Origin: Bacillota bacterium
GTDB taxonomy: Bacteria > Bacillota > Clostridia > Peptostreptococcales > Anaerovoracaceae
DNA length: 26,156 nt
Direction: 5' to 3'
Assembly: GCA_029219125.1 (NCBI GenBank)
Contig: JAQXSU010000074.1
Location: 1 to 26,156, forward strand
The notes under the pieces are model-generated. The model did not search any database and was not told where the DNA came from. It worked only from the letters and a program-made list of their open reading frames with translations. A program made the position numbers and the translations under genes. How positions within the stretch are numbered: position 1 is the first letter of the stretch; the number at the start of each line of letters is the position of its first letter. Below, in pieces: positions 1 through 8,163 of this stretch.

Positions 1-1
1 T

Positions 2-430
2 CTGACGAAGACCATGATCAATAACTATGTGAAGCTGCATTTCATTGAAGCACCCCTTCGCCGGAAGTACGACCGGCTGACTGTGGCATCGCTTTTCGTG
101 ATCGCTGTACTGAAGCCGGTTTACACCATTGAGGAGATCGGATACCTGATCCGGCTCTCTCTGGGTCATTCTGATACAGAAGTAGCGTATGACGGATTCT
201 GTGACTATGTGGAAGCAGCGGTGAGCCATGCTTTTCACAGAACCACCATGGAAAAGGAAAGCAATCCGGATGATCCGCGGCAGCTCCTGTGGAATGCATG
301 CAATGCATTTGCGTGCCAGCTGTATGTGAGAAGAATTTATCTGGAGGATGCCATGGCCGCTGCGGGGTCGGGGATGACCGGAGTCGATCAGACGGAAAAC
401 GGGCAGAAGGACGGTGTGCAAAATGGCTAA
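2..430 (+). CDS. Probable DUF1836-family regulator, C-terminal part (5' end outside the window)
   Basis: The frame is open from the window's left edge. The first ATG (position 14) has no Shine-Dalgarno site, and the codons before it (L-T-K-T) read naturally into M-I-N-N-Y-V-K, so this is most likely the 3' part of a longer gene. The segment M-I-N-N-Y-V-K followed by R-R-K-Y-D-R and A-V-L-K-P-V-Y-T-I-E-E-I-G resembles the helical DUF1836 family of Firmicutes, whose members look like MerR-type DNA-binding domains but have no firm function. The last ~30 residues are polar and low in complexity. The stop codon overlaps the next gene's start by 8 nt, so the two are probably cotranscribed. The family call comes from remembered motif similarity and is moderately sure; the coding call is stronger. 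Confidence 0.6.
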   Translation: MTKTMINNYVKLHFIEAPLRRKYDRLTVASLFVIAVLKPVYTIEEIGYLIRLSLGHSDTEVAYDGFCDYVEAAVSHAFHRTTMEKESNPDDPRQLLWNACNAFACQLYVRRIYLEDAMAAAGSGMTGVDQTENGQKDGVQNG

Positions 431-911
431 GAAGCAGAACATGGAAAAGACCAATGCCATGCGGAAGCTGGATGCCATGAAGCTGCCCTTCGGAGAATAT
501 ACTTACGAGAGCGACGGAAGTCAGACGGGTCTGGAAATCTCCAGAATGCTGGGGCAGGATCCGGACCGTGTCTTCAAGACGCTGGTGACGGTGGGACGCA
601 GCGGTGAACATTATGTTTTCATGATTCCTGTGGCGGAGGAGCTGGATCTGAAAAAGGCGGCGAAAGCCGTCGGGGAGAAATCGGTGGAGATGGTAAAGTC
701 GAAGGAACTGCTTCCGCTGACCGGCTACATCCACGGAGGCTGCTCCCCCATCGGCATGAAGAAGCTGTTCCGGACCACGGTGCATGAGACGGCTGTGCTG
801 TATGATACGATTCTCTTCAGTGGCGGCAAGATTGGATACCAGATTGAGCTGGGCCTCTCTGATTTGGAGAAGGTGATTCCCCTGCAGACGGCAGATGTAG
901 TGAAAGAATAG
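423..911 (+). CDS. ybaK: YbaK/EbsC-family aminoacyl-tRNA deacylase (Cys-tRNA(Pro) type)
   Basis: About 162 residues, the usual length for this family. These enzymes hydrolyse mischarged Cys-tRNA(Pro) (some also Cys-tRNA(Cys)) in the cytoplasm and so limit proline-to-cysteine errors. Visible family features are the substrate-pocket segment D-R-V-F-K-T-L-V, whose lysine (about residue 52) matches the conserved functional lysine, and the glycine-rich G-Y-I-H-G-G-C-S-P-I-G segment. The ATG at 423 is preferred over an in-frame GTG at 414: the AGAAGG ribosome site ending near 410 is about 12 nt from the ATG but only 3 nt from the GTG. It overlaps the end of the upstream gene and is followed at once by a strong terminator. 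Confidence 0.88.
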   Translation: MAKKQNMEKTNAMRKLDAMKLPFGEYTYESDGSQTGLEISRMLGQDPDRVFKTLVTVGRSGEHYVFMIPVAEELDLKKAAKAVGEKSVEMVKSKELLPLTGYIHGGCSPIGMKKLFRTTVHETAVLYDTILFSGGKIGYQIELGLSDLEKVIPLQTADVVKE

Positions 912-933
912 ACATCAGATTTTCAGGACATGG

Positions 934-961
934 AAAAAGGACGCCAATCGCGTCCTTTTTT
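934..961. terminator. Bidirectional intrinsic terminator
   Basis: A perfect 11-bp stem (AAAAAGGACGC at 934-944 with its complement at 950-960) has a 5-nt loop. A-rich and T-rich flanks give a U-tract on either strand. It lies between the convergent ybaK (+) and hscC-like (-) genes and can end both transcripts. Confidence 0.9.
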
Positions 962-973
962 GCTGTCGCAATC

Positions 974-2704
974 CTATTCCGGATCATCAAGGAAGTCACT
1001 CATGAGCTGGTCTTCCATCATTTCCTCCAGCTGGGCCAGGACCTGCCGGAAATCTTCCCGGGCCTGCTTGATCTCATCCGGTTTCTGACGATCCAGGATG
1101 GCTTCAAATTCCATAAGGGAGCGGTTGATCATGGGACGCAGATCACCCAGCGCCTCTTCATACATGCGCTCGGCCTTCAGCAGGAGGAGTTTGTTTTCCT
1201 CCTGATCCCGCGGATGGATCTTCAGGTAATCCAGCTGTGCCATCCGCTGCTCTGCCTGGGCGTCGTCGTAAATACTGTCCTCACCTTTTATGATCATTTT
1301 CTTCGTCACCTGGGTGGAGTCCACCTTTACAATGACTTCCAGCAGGGCGTTGATATCATAAGTAAAGGTGACAGTGATGGATTCTTCGCCGGCAGGGCGG
1401 GGCGGTACAGGGACTGTGAGACGGCCCAGCAGCAGGTTCCCCTTGGCCAGACGGCTTTCTCCCTGCAGAACATCTACGCTGACACTTCTCTGGTTGTCCC
1501 GGACGGTCCAGTATTTTTTCGTGCGGCTGGCAGGGATCACCGTGTTGCGCTCAATGATCGGGTCGAAGTAACCGCTTTCCAGCGAGTCTCCGATGCCGCG
1601 GATGGAAGTATCGGTGCCCAGAGAATACGGACAGACATCGGTCAGAACGATCTCCTTGATTTCTTCATTCCTCTCCTTCATGGCGGCCTGCAGAGCAGCG
1701 CCTATGACGATAGCTTCATCCGGATTGATCTCCACCTTGGCCGGCCGGCCCATGAGCCGCCCTACGAAGCGGCGCAGAATCGGAAGCTTGGTCGCACCGC
1801 CCGCCAGGACCACTTCACTGATGTCTTCCAGCCGGATACGGGCATCCCGCAGGCTTCGCTCAATGGGTTTCTTGATCCGTTCAAACAGCAGCTGACAGGC
1901 TTCTTCATACTCCTTCAGCGTCACTTCCATGTGAAGCGGTTCCTCATCTACTACAGCACTGAGTACAATCTGATCTTTTTCACAGAATTCTTTCTTGCCT
2001 TTTTCCGCCTGACGTCTGATGTGGGTCAGAGTTTTGATTGGGGTGCTGCCCTCGTCTATGGAGAATTTATTGATGAACATGCGGTAGAGCACTTCTGTGA
2101 AGTCTTCGCCGCCCAGGAAGTTATCACCGGCCACAGCACGGACTTCCATGATGATGTCGTCCAGCTCCAGAATGGACACGTCCAGCGTGCCGCCGCCCAG
2201 GTCGAAGACCAGGTAGCGGGCCTCGTCGGCCCGCTTGTCAATGCCGTAGGCAATGGCGGCGGCGGTGGGCTCGTTGATGATTCGTTCCACCCGGAACCCG
2301 GCCAGTTCTCCGGCTTTTTTTGTGGCTTTTCTCTGTCGGTCATTGAAGTACGCCGGCACACTGATCACGGCTTCTTCCACAGTCTGCCCCAGATACTGCT
2401 CTGCATCCTCCTTCAGAGAACGGAGAATAAACGCAGACAGATCCTCCGCACGGTAGGCGTGCTCCCGGATCTGGTAGACGCGGTCTGTACCCATGGCACG
2501 TTTGAAGACGGATACCGTATTGGCCGGATCGATGCTTTTCCGCTCCAGAGCTGTTTCGCCCACATAGACCGTGCCGCTTTCGTCGATGCTTACCACAGAA
2601 GGCGTCAGCACCGAACCCAGACGGTTGGGTATTACCTGCACTTCTCCGTTCTGGTAGACAGCGGCGAGGCTGTTGGTTGTTCCTAAGTCAATTCCTAAAA
2701 TCAT
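974..2704 (-). CDS. hscC: Hsp70-family chaperone, HscC-like
   Basis: A 576-residue Hsp70, shorter than DnaK (~610-640) and close to the HscC class. Nucleotide-binding motifs are intact: GIDLGTTNS at residues 4-12, NEPTAAAIAYG near 144-154, FDLGGGTLDVS near 167-177 and the VLAGGATKLP segment. The linker region (D-V-C-P-Y-S-L-G-T-D-T) leads into a beta-sandwich substrate domain and a short helical lid with an acidic end. It is expected to bind and release unfolded peptides in the cytoplasm in an ATP-driven cycle. Its start overlaps the stop of the upstream J-like/TPR gene in an ATGA, with AAGGGG about 9 nt ahead, so the two are translationally coupled and probably work together. No grpE or dnaJ lies nearby, which argues that this is a specialised Hsp70 and not the housekeeping DnaK. 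Confidence 0.9.
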   Translation of the reverse strand: MILGIDLGTTNSLAAVYQNGEVQVIPNRLGSVLTPSVVSIDESGTVYVGETALERKSIDPANTVSVFKRAMGTDRVYQIREHAYRAEDLSAFILRSLKEDAEQYLGQTVEEAVISVPAYFNDRQRKATKKAGELAGFRVERIINEPTAAAIAYGIDKRADEARYLVFDLGGGTLDVSILELDDIIMEVRAVAGDNFLGGEDFTEVLYRMFINKFSIDEGSTPIKTLTHIRRQAEKGKKEFCEKDQIVLSAVVDEEPLHMEVTLKEYEEACQLLFERIKKPIERSLRDARIRLEDISEVVLAGGATKLPILRRFVGRLMGRPAKVEINPDEAIVIGAALQAAMKERNEEIKEIVLTDVCPYSLGTDTSIRGIGDSLESGYFDPIIERNTVIPASRTKKYWTVRDNQRSVSVDVLQGESRLAKGNLLLGRLTVPVPPRPAGEESITVTFTYDINALLEVIVKVDSTQVTKKMIIKGEDSIYDDAQAEQRMAQLDYLKIHPRDQEENKLLLLKAERMYEEALGDLRPMINRSLMEFEAILDRQKPDEIKQAREDFRQVLAQLEEMMEDQLMSDFLDDPE

Positions 2705-5700
2705 TGAAATAATCCCCTTTTCTTTGTAAACAGACCGGTTTTTTTTGCGAAGAAAGCATCCGGCAGGTTTTTCAGATCATAATCATACGGTGAAACAGCG
2801 AGGCCTTCCTGCAGCCAGTGCTGCATAGCGTCCTTATCTCCCTGTAGGCTGCTGATGTAAACCAGCGCGCCGTAAGCATCGATGCAGCCGCTGTATTTGC
2901 AGAAATCGCACTTCCGGCCGTCCATAGCCAGCTGCAGACGATCCAGGGCTTCTTTATTTTTCCCCAGAATGGCCAGGGCTTCAGCGGACCGGACCAGATA
3001 ATATGCCCGGTTATAGCCGCAGTCCATGAAATCCTTCGGGATCGCATCCAGCACCCGTCCGGCACATTCCGCAGCTTTCTTCTTGTTTTTCAGCTTCAGG
3101 TACAGTTTGGCCAGATCGATGTTGGCGTTGATATCATTCTTCCGCAGTGAAACGGCTTTTTCAAAAAAGTCCACGGCACGGTTTTCTTCACCGGCCATAT
3201 ACATGTACAGTCTGCCGCACTGATACACCGCTGCATATGCGCTGGTCTCCAGAGAAGTATATCGGGTAAACCGATCCGTATCCCGCAGATACATGGCAGC
3301 CGATTTCAGTTCTTCCAGCACCATCAGGCTGTCGCCGGCTTCATGGGCTTCCAGATATCTTTCCCCCTCTGCGATGGCCTCGTTGAAACGGCCTGCCATG
3401 CGGAGCACTTCCATCAGGGTGGATACGTCTTCCTGCTGCTGGTACAGTCTGAAATTCTCCCGCAGACACTTTTCCGCATGGTCATAATCCTGCATCCTGC
3501 AGTATACCATGGCCTTGTCGCGGAGGATCCGGTACCAGGCTTCTTCTTTTCTGACTGCCAGGTCCTGTGCCCGGGAAAGGGCGGAAAGGGCCTCCGGATA
3601 ACGTTCGGTGTGGGTATACAGGGCACCGAAAAGGATGGAGGTGTAGGTCAGATCCGGTTCCAGTTCTGCAGCCCGCAGCAGATGGGCTTCTGCGTCTGCG
3701 AACCGGTCCATCTGAATCTCGTTCCCGGCCAGCTGTGCGAAATGGCGTCCGCTGGGATCCAGCTTCGTCATTTTACGATACAGTTCCTGCGCTTCCCCGT
3801 GGCGGGACTGGCCGTACAGTTCCCCTGCCAGCTCGGAGACAAGAGGGAGATCATCCGGATAGAGCTTTACCCCTTCCCGCAGATATTTCATGGAATCATG
3901 CCAGTACTGACCTTTTTCTGTTTCGTGGTACAGCTTCTGCAGCGTATGGAAAAGACGGAAATAGGTACCGGTCAGGTCGTCCAGCTCGGCCGGATAAAAT
4001 GGCTCCCGCTGCATATCCTCATTTATGTCCAGCACCTTCAGGTAAGCGTCCTTTGCCTGTTCAAGATCGCCTGCAGCCTCATGGGCTTTGCCCCGGAGGA
4101 AGGTGATTTTCGTTCCCTGAACCTGTGCTTCCAGATCGTCCAGTTCCTGCAGAGCATCCTGGATTTCGCCCACCTCGATGAGGATGTTGATTTTGCAGAA
4201 AAAGGCTTCAATATCGCCGCCGTAGATGCTGATACAGTCATTGCAGTCCTGATAGGCATCATTGTAATGCCCCAGTTCATAGTAAGCATTTGCACGGATC
4301 CGGTATGGAAGATGGAAACTCTCATCCAGCTGGATGGATCGCGAGGCGGCATCAATGGCTTCTTCGTATTGTTTCATTTCATAGTGGAGCTCAGCCTTGC
4401 GGCAGAAGACCATGTTCTGATTGGGGTAATCGATGGAAGCATTGGTAACCACCATCAGCGCATCCTCACACTTCCCCAGACTTTCCAGGGCCAGGGAGCG
4501 CATAACCATGGTGCGGCAGAGATTGGCGCCGATATTCGCTTTCTCTTCCTCGTCTGCTGTGAGTTCCAGCAGCTGACGAAGACTGTTTTCTGCCAGAAGA
4601 AAGTTTCCGGCGGCTTCCTCGAACTGATCCATGTTCAGCTGTGCGGTAGCAAGGAAATGATGACGTTCGGCTTCTTCTTTTCTGTCTTCTGCGGTGAAGC
4701 CCGACAAAATCTCTGCTGCCGGCTGGTAGTCTCCTGCGTCGATAAAGATGACGGCAAGCTTGATTTTTTCTTCCGGGGAGGCTTCGCCGTCCGCCAGCTT
4801 TTCAAGAAGCGTTTCCTTCTGGCTGGTCTGGATTTGTTCTTCCAGTGCTTTTCCCCTCGGACTGTAGCGGTCGAAGGCCAGCACCTCACCGACCCATTTT
4901 TCGGCTTCGTCATAATCTTTCAGACCCAGACAGGCCTCAGCCAGTCCGATTCGTGCCCAGTGGGAATCGGCGTGAGCATCCAGCGCTTTTTCGAATCGTT
5001 CTTTCGCACCGCAGCAGTTTTCCTGCTCCAGCATGACTTCTCCTGCCATGCAGCAGACTGCCGGGCTGCAGTCAAAGGCAGGGTATACCGCTTCCATAGT
5101 AGCGGCAGCCAGATTCGTTTCTCCTTTTGCCAGGTAGAGCTTGGCCTTTTCCACAGCCAGATACGGATGATCAATCTGCAGGGCTTCCATCTGCGAAACG
5201 GTTTCCCACGCAGTTTCCTGTTCATCGCGATTTACCTGTCCGGTCAGAGTGTAGTACAGATTGATATATGTATCATATTCCGCATCCGGTGCACCTTCAA
5301 ACAGGTTGTAATCAAAACCGCCGCTTCCCCGCTGAAGAGGGTTCAGCAGGATCGCTTCCACGAAGTCTTTCGGATAGCGGGCAAAGAGACGTTCTCTGTC
5401 ACCATCAAAATCAAAAACTTCATTCATGGCACAGATGGCACTGTCGGGAAGGAACCACCATTCCATCAGCATCCTGAGCAGTGCATCTTCTGCATCTGCC
5501 GCGGTGTCGATGCGGGTGCAGACAGGGTCCTCCAGAAGTGCAGCCCAGTTTTCCGGCCGGATTCTGCGGCTGAAATCCAGATAAAGTGCCTGCAGATTCT
5601 TCGTCCAGCGCCAGGCGGGATGATCTTCCGGCAGCAGATCTCCGTGAAGTGCAATGTAGGACGGGTTCTGCATATCACTGCCGTTTCTGCCGCTGCAATC

Positions 5701-5883
5701 TGCTTCCGGCTCCGTTCCGCCGTTTCGTGCATAGTCCATGGCCTCCTCATAAGCCTGCCGCAGGGCCATGAATTCCTCCGGCTTGTCCTCCGGATTGGTT
5801 TCTGCCAGAAGATTCCGGTATGCTTTTTTTATGGCTGTGGTATCATCTGTCGGCAGGATGCCGAGAATTTCCCAATTGGTCAT
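2701..5883 (-). CDS. J-like domain plus TPR-repeat protein, probable partner of the HscC-like Hsp70
   Basis: A 1060-residue protein starting at ATG 5883 with GAGGGG about 7 nt upstream. Residues 4-52 look like a J domain: W-E-I-L-G-I, then I-K-K-A-Y-R-N-L-L, then L-R-Q-A-Y-E-E-A. The loop that normally reads H-P-D reads N-P-E (residues 30-32, followed by D). No signal peptide or membrane helix is visible. From roughly residue 240 to the end the sequence is a chain of helical TPR-type repeats (recurring A-x-x-Y-x-x-A and L-A-x-x-Y/C-x-x-L-x-x-Y/K patterns), suited to protein binding. The C-terminus carries a near-duplicate K-K-x-G-L-F motif. It is the first gene of a two-gene unit with the Hsp70. 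Enterobacterial HscC also has J-domain partners encoded beside it, so a co-chaperone or client-adaptor role is inferred. Confidence 0.82.
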   Translation of the reverse strand: MTNWEILGILPTDDTTAIKKAYRNLLAETNPEDKPEEFMALRQAYEEAMDYARNGGTEPEADCSGRNGSDMQNPSYIALHGDLLPEDHPAWRWTKNLQALYLDFSRRIRPENWAALLEDPVCTRIDTAADAEDALLRMLMEWWFLPDSAICAMNEVFDFDGDRERLFARYPKDFVEAILLNPLQRGSGGFDYNLFEGAPDAEYDTYINLYYTLTGQVNRDEQETAWETVSQMEALQIDHPYLAVEKAKLYLAKGETNLAAATMEAVYPAFDCSPAVCCMAGEVMLEQENCCGAKERFEKALDAHADSHWARIGLAEACLGLKDYDEAEKWVGEVLAFDRYSPRGKALEEQIQTSQKETLLEKLADGEASPEEKIKLAVIFIDAGDYQPAAEILSGFTAEDRKEEAERHHFLATAQLNMDQFEEAAGNFLLAENSLRQLLELTADEEEKANIGANLCRTMVMRSLALESLGKCEDALMVVTNASIDYPNQNMVFCRKAELHYEMKQYEEAIDAASRSIQLDESFHLPYRIRANAYYELGHYNDAYQDCNDCISIYGGDIEAFFCKINILIEVGEIQDALQELDDLEAQVQGTKITFLRGKAHEAAGDLEQAKDAYLKVLDINEDMQREPFYPAELDDLTGTYFRLFHTLQKLYHETEKGQYWHDSMKYLREGVKLYPDDLPLVSELAGELYGQSRHGEAQELYRKMTKLDPSGRHFAQLAGNEIQMDRFADAEAHLLRAAELEPDLTYTSILFGALYTHTERYPEALSALSRAQDLAVRKEEAWYRILRDKAMVYCRMQDYDHAEKCLRENFRLYQQQEDVSTLMEVLRMAGRFNEAIAEGERYLEAHEAGDSLMVLEELKSAAMYLRDTDRFTRYTSLETSAYAAVYQCGRLYMYMAGEENRAVDFFEKAVSLRKNDINANIDLAKLYLKLKNKKKAAECAGRVLDAIPKDFMDCGYNRAYYLVRSAEALAILGKNKEALDRLQLAMDGRKCDFCKYSGCIDAYGALVYISSLQGDKDAMQHWLQEGLAVSPYDYDLKNLPDAFFAKKTGLFTKKRGLFQ

Positions 5884-5962
5884 GTTTTCCCCTCGCTTTG
5901 CAATGAAAAATCTACTTTCATTTTACCATATATTTTGTGTCTCGTGTGGGTTGAAGGTGGAA

Positions 5963-5993
5963 TTTTCCGCAAAAATGTGGTACCATATATAAA
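5963..5993 (+). promoter_or_regulatory. Possible promoter for cardiolipin synthase
   Basis: The 193-bp gap between the divergent J/TPR gene and cls holds a weak -35-like TTTTCC (5963-5968), 17 nt, then TATATA/TATAAA (5986-5993). A TAAAAT-like -10 for the opposite gene can be read on the minus strand around 5921-5926, without a clear -35. Both are weak matches. Confidence 0.35.
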
Positions 5994-6076
5994 AGTAAGA
6001 AAGAATGCGACGTCCAGCGAAAGCCGGGCGAAAAGATTTTGCGAAGAAGAAACGACGAAAAGAAAAAGGGGAACGC

Positions 6077-7699
6077 ATGTCACAGGGAAATTTTCACGAA
6101 AAAATTCAGGACAAGCTCCAGGACGCCATACAACTCAGCGACGAAAATGTGCTGCGTCTGGAAAAGGGAAAACGGGGACTGCTGAATGTGCTCTTTGGCC
6201 GTACCACCGTAATCCTGCTCATGATGCTGGTTCAGATCGGCATAGTTGTGGCCGGATACCAGTGGCTGGAGCAGTATATGACATATTTCTACATCTTCAG
6301 CACCATGGTGGCGCTGTGTGTGGGACTTCATATACTGAACAAGGCGGGGGATCCGACGGTGAAACTGACCTGGATGATTATCGTCATGGCCATGCCGGTG
6401 TTTGGCGGCGCGCTGTATCTGTGGATCCAGAACGACATCGGTCACCGGCTTTTGCATAAGCGGCTGGATACGATCATCAATTCTACGAAGGAGTATCTGA
6501 ATACGGATCCGGATGTGTCGGAGAAACTCCGTGAAGAGGAGCCGGAGCTTTATGCACTGTCTGTCTATATGGACGCCTTCGGCGGGTATCCGGTCTATGA
6601 GGGCTGCAGAGTGAAGTACTTCCCCCAGGGAGAGGATAAATTTGAGGATCTGCTCATCGAGCTGGAAAAAGCAAGAGAGTTTATCTTTCTGGAGTATTTC
6701 ATCGTGGATGAAGGATATATGTGGGGCAGGGTTCTGGAAATCCTCAGCCGGAAGGTGCAGGAGGGTGTGGAAGTGCGCGTCATGTATGACGGAACCTGTG
6801 CGTTATATAAACTTCCGTACAATTATCCGAAAAAGCTGCAGGCTCTGGGGATCAAATGTAAAATGTTTGCGCCGATCCGTCCTGCCGTGTCTACCCACTA
6901 TAACAACCGGGATCACAGAAAAATCCTGGTCATTGACGGACAGACGGCCTATACGGGCGGTGTCAATCTGGCAGATGAATATATCAACCGGCGGACACTT
7001 TACGGGCACTGGAAGGATACTGCGGTGAAGGTGGAGGGAGAAGCGGTGAAAAGCTTTACCCTCATGTTCCTGCAGATGTGGAATGTGGACGAGCGTGTGG
7101 AGCAATATGACAAGTATCTGAACCGGGACTACCGGGTTCTGCCGCTGCAGAAGGGCTATGTACTGCCTTATGGCGACAGTCCGGTGGATAACGAACGGGT
7201 CGGGGAAATGGTCTATGAGAATATCCTCAACCGGGCAGAGCGGTACGTTCACATCATGACGCCGTATCTGATCCTGGATAATGAAATGATTACGGCACTG
7301 ACCTTTGCGGCCAAGCGCGGCGTGGAGGTGCAGATCATTCTGCCTCATATTCCGGATAAGGAGTATGCCTTTGCTCTGGCGAAGACATACTATAAGCAGC
7401 TGATGGCGGCGGGAGTGGAAATCTATGAGTATCTGCCGGGATTCGTCCATGCGAAGGTATTTACTTCCGATAATAAGAAGGCTGTCGTGGGAACCATCAA
7501 TCTGGATTATCGCAGTCTGTACCACCATTTCGAATGCGGCATGTATATGCAGGACGTAGAGGAAATCGATGCCATTGAGCGTGATTTTCGTATGACCCGC
7601 AGCAAGTGCAAGAAGATGACAGTGGAAGATCTGCGGAAGGAGAAGGTGACGCGCCGCCTGCTGGGCCTGCTGCTGAAGGTGGTGGCACCTTTGATGTAA
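6077..7699 (+). CDS. cls: Cardiolipin synthase (phospholipase D superfamily)
   Basis: A 540-residue membrane enzyme that joins two phosphatidylglycerol molecules into cardiolipin and glycerol. Two HKD active-site motifs are complete: H-R-K-I-L-V-I-D starting at residue 280, followed by T-G-G-V-N-L-A-D-E-Y, and H-A-K-V-F-T-S-D starting at residue 458, followed by G-T-I-N-L-D-Y-R-S. The N-terminus has two hydrophobic segments (about residues 40-60 and 65-85) and a third near 100-120, the usual membrane anchor. The ATG at 6077 is chosen because AAGGGG sits 7 nt ahead of it; an in-frame ATG at 6005 would add a very basic 24-residue tail and has no ribosome site. It stands alone between a divergent gene and a terminator. 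Confidence 0.93.
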   Translation: MSQGNFHEKIQDKLQDAIQLSDENVLRLEKGKRGLLNVLFGRTTVILLMMLVQIGIVVAGYQWLEQYMTYFYIFSTMVALCVGLHILNKAGDPTVKLTWMIIVMAMPVFGGALYLWIQNDIGHRLLHKRLDTIINSTKEYLNTDPDVSEKLREEEPELYALSVYMDAFGGYPVYEGCRVKYFPQGEDKFEDLLIELEKAREFIFLEYFIVDEGYMWGRVLEILSRKVQEGVEVRVMYDGTCALYKLPYNYPKKLQALGIKCKMFAPIRPAVSTHYNNRDHRKILVIDGQTAYTGGVNLADEYINRRTLYGHWKDTAVKVEGEAVKSFTLMFLQMWNVDERVEQYDKYLNRDYRVLPLQKGYVLPYGDSPVDNERVGEMVYENILNRAERYVHIMTPYLILDNEMITALTFAAKRGVEVQIILPHIPDKEYAFALAKTYYKQLMAAGVEIYEYLPGFVHAKVFTSDNKKAVVGTINLDYRSLYHHFECGMYMQDVEEIDAIERDFRMTRSKCKKMTVEDLRKEKVTRRLLGLLLKVVAPLM

Positions 7700-7763
7700 G
7701 ATGAGGGAACGGTATTCACCGGCCCGAGAGCAGTCTGTAAAACAGTCTATAATAGTGGAACAT

Positions 7764-7806
7764 AAATCCGGGTCCAGGGACAAAAGATCCCAAAACCCGG
7801 ATTTTT
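7764..7806 (+). terminator. Intrinsic terminator after cls
   Basis: A 10-bp perfect stem, AAATCCGGGT (7764-7773) with ACCCGGATTT (7795-7804). A nested GGGA/TCCC hairpin lies in the loop and a T-run follows. It ends the cls transcript. Confidence 0.88.
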
Positions 7807-7809
7807 CTG

Positions 7810-8163
7810 TTGCAGGATTGTTCTGATGCACAGAATTGTGTACGTTTTTGCCCTGATTCAATATGTGATATTTAGGTGAAATCTATGTTATCAGCGAGTG
7901 AAGAATCCATTTTAATCCGTATTAGCAACATTTAATGGATTTTACAGGATGGAATGTTAGCGGAATGAATACTATGAAAAGATTGAAAATCAGCCATGGT
8001 TATAAAAATAATGTTTATGGCATAAAAATTGCTATAAATAATTGATACCTAAACAACGCAGGCACCGCAATATTGGAATAACCGGGTATGATCCGTTTGA
8101 CATTTCCGGTGCGTGCACAGGTGAGGGAATTGAAACTCTTGAATATTGTAGAGGAGGAAAAAA
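7810..8163 (+). other. AT-rich intergenic leader of the peptide-transporter operon
   Basis: About 350 bp without a convincing gene. It contains an 8-bp inverted repeat (AATCCATT at 7904-7911 and AATGGATT at 7934-7941, 22 nt apart) that could be a regulator site, an AT-rich promoter zone near 7983-8040, and a strong GAGGAGG ribosome site just before 8164. I see no recognisable riboswitch or T-box. Confidence 0.5.
8030..8038 (+). promoter_or_regulatory. Candidate extended -10 promoter of the opp operon
   Basis: TGCTATAAA fits the extended -10 form (TGn before the hexamer). The -35 position shows only a poor match, as is common with extended -10 promoters. It predicts a leader of about 120 nt before the binding-protein gene. 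Confidence 0.45.

Noticed and set aside
1214..2686. A 490-codon plus-strand open frame opposite the Hsp70 gene
   Set aside because: Antisense shadow of a highly conserved Hsp70 coding sequence; no recognisable protein and no start signal.
974..2704. Housekeeping dnaK
   Set aside because: Too short for DnaK, not flanked by hrcA/grpE/dnaJ, and coupled to a J-like/TPR protein, which fits an HscC-like paralogue better.
3343..6459. A plus-strand open frame of more than 1000 codons opposite the J/TPR gene
   Set aside because: It lies antisense to a gene with clear J-like and TPR sequence, runs into cls in another frame, lacks a ribosome site and reads like a shadow frame rich in Cys, Phe, His and Gln. 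Codon bias of the real gene explains its openness.
8097..8102. Perfect TTGACA upstream of oppA as a -35 box
   Set aside because: No -10-like hexamer lies 16-18 nt downstream (the sequence there is GC-rich), so it was not called as the promoter.
7810..8163. Riboswitch, T-box or small gene in the opp leader
   Set aside because: No T-box sequence, no specifier stem and no convincing open frame with a ribosome site; only short inverted repeats are seen.
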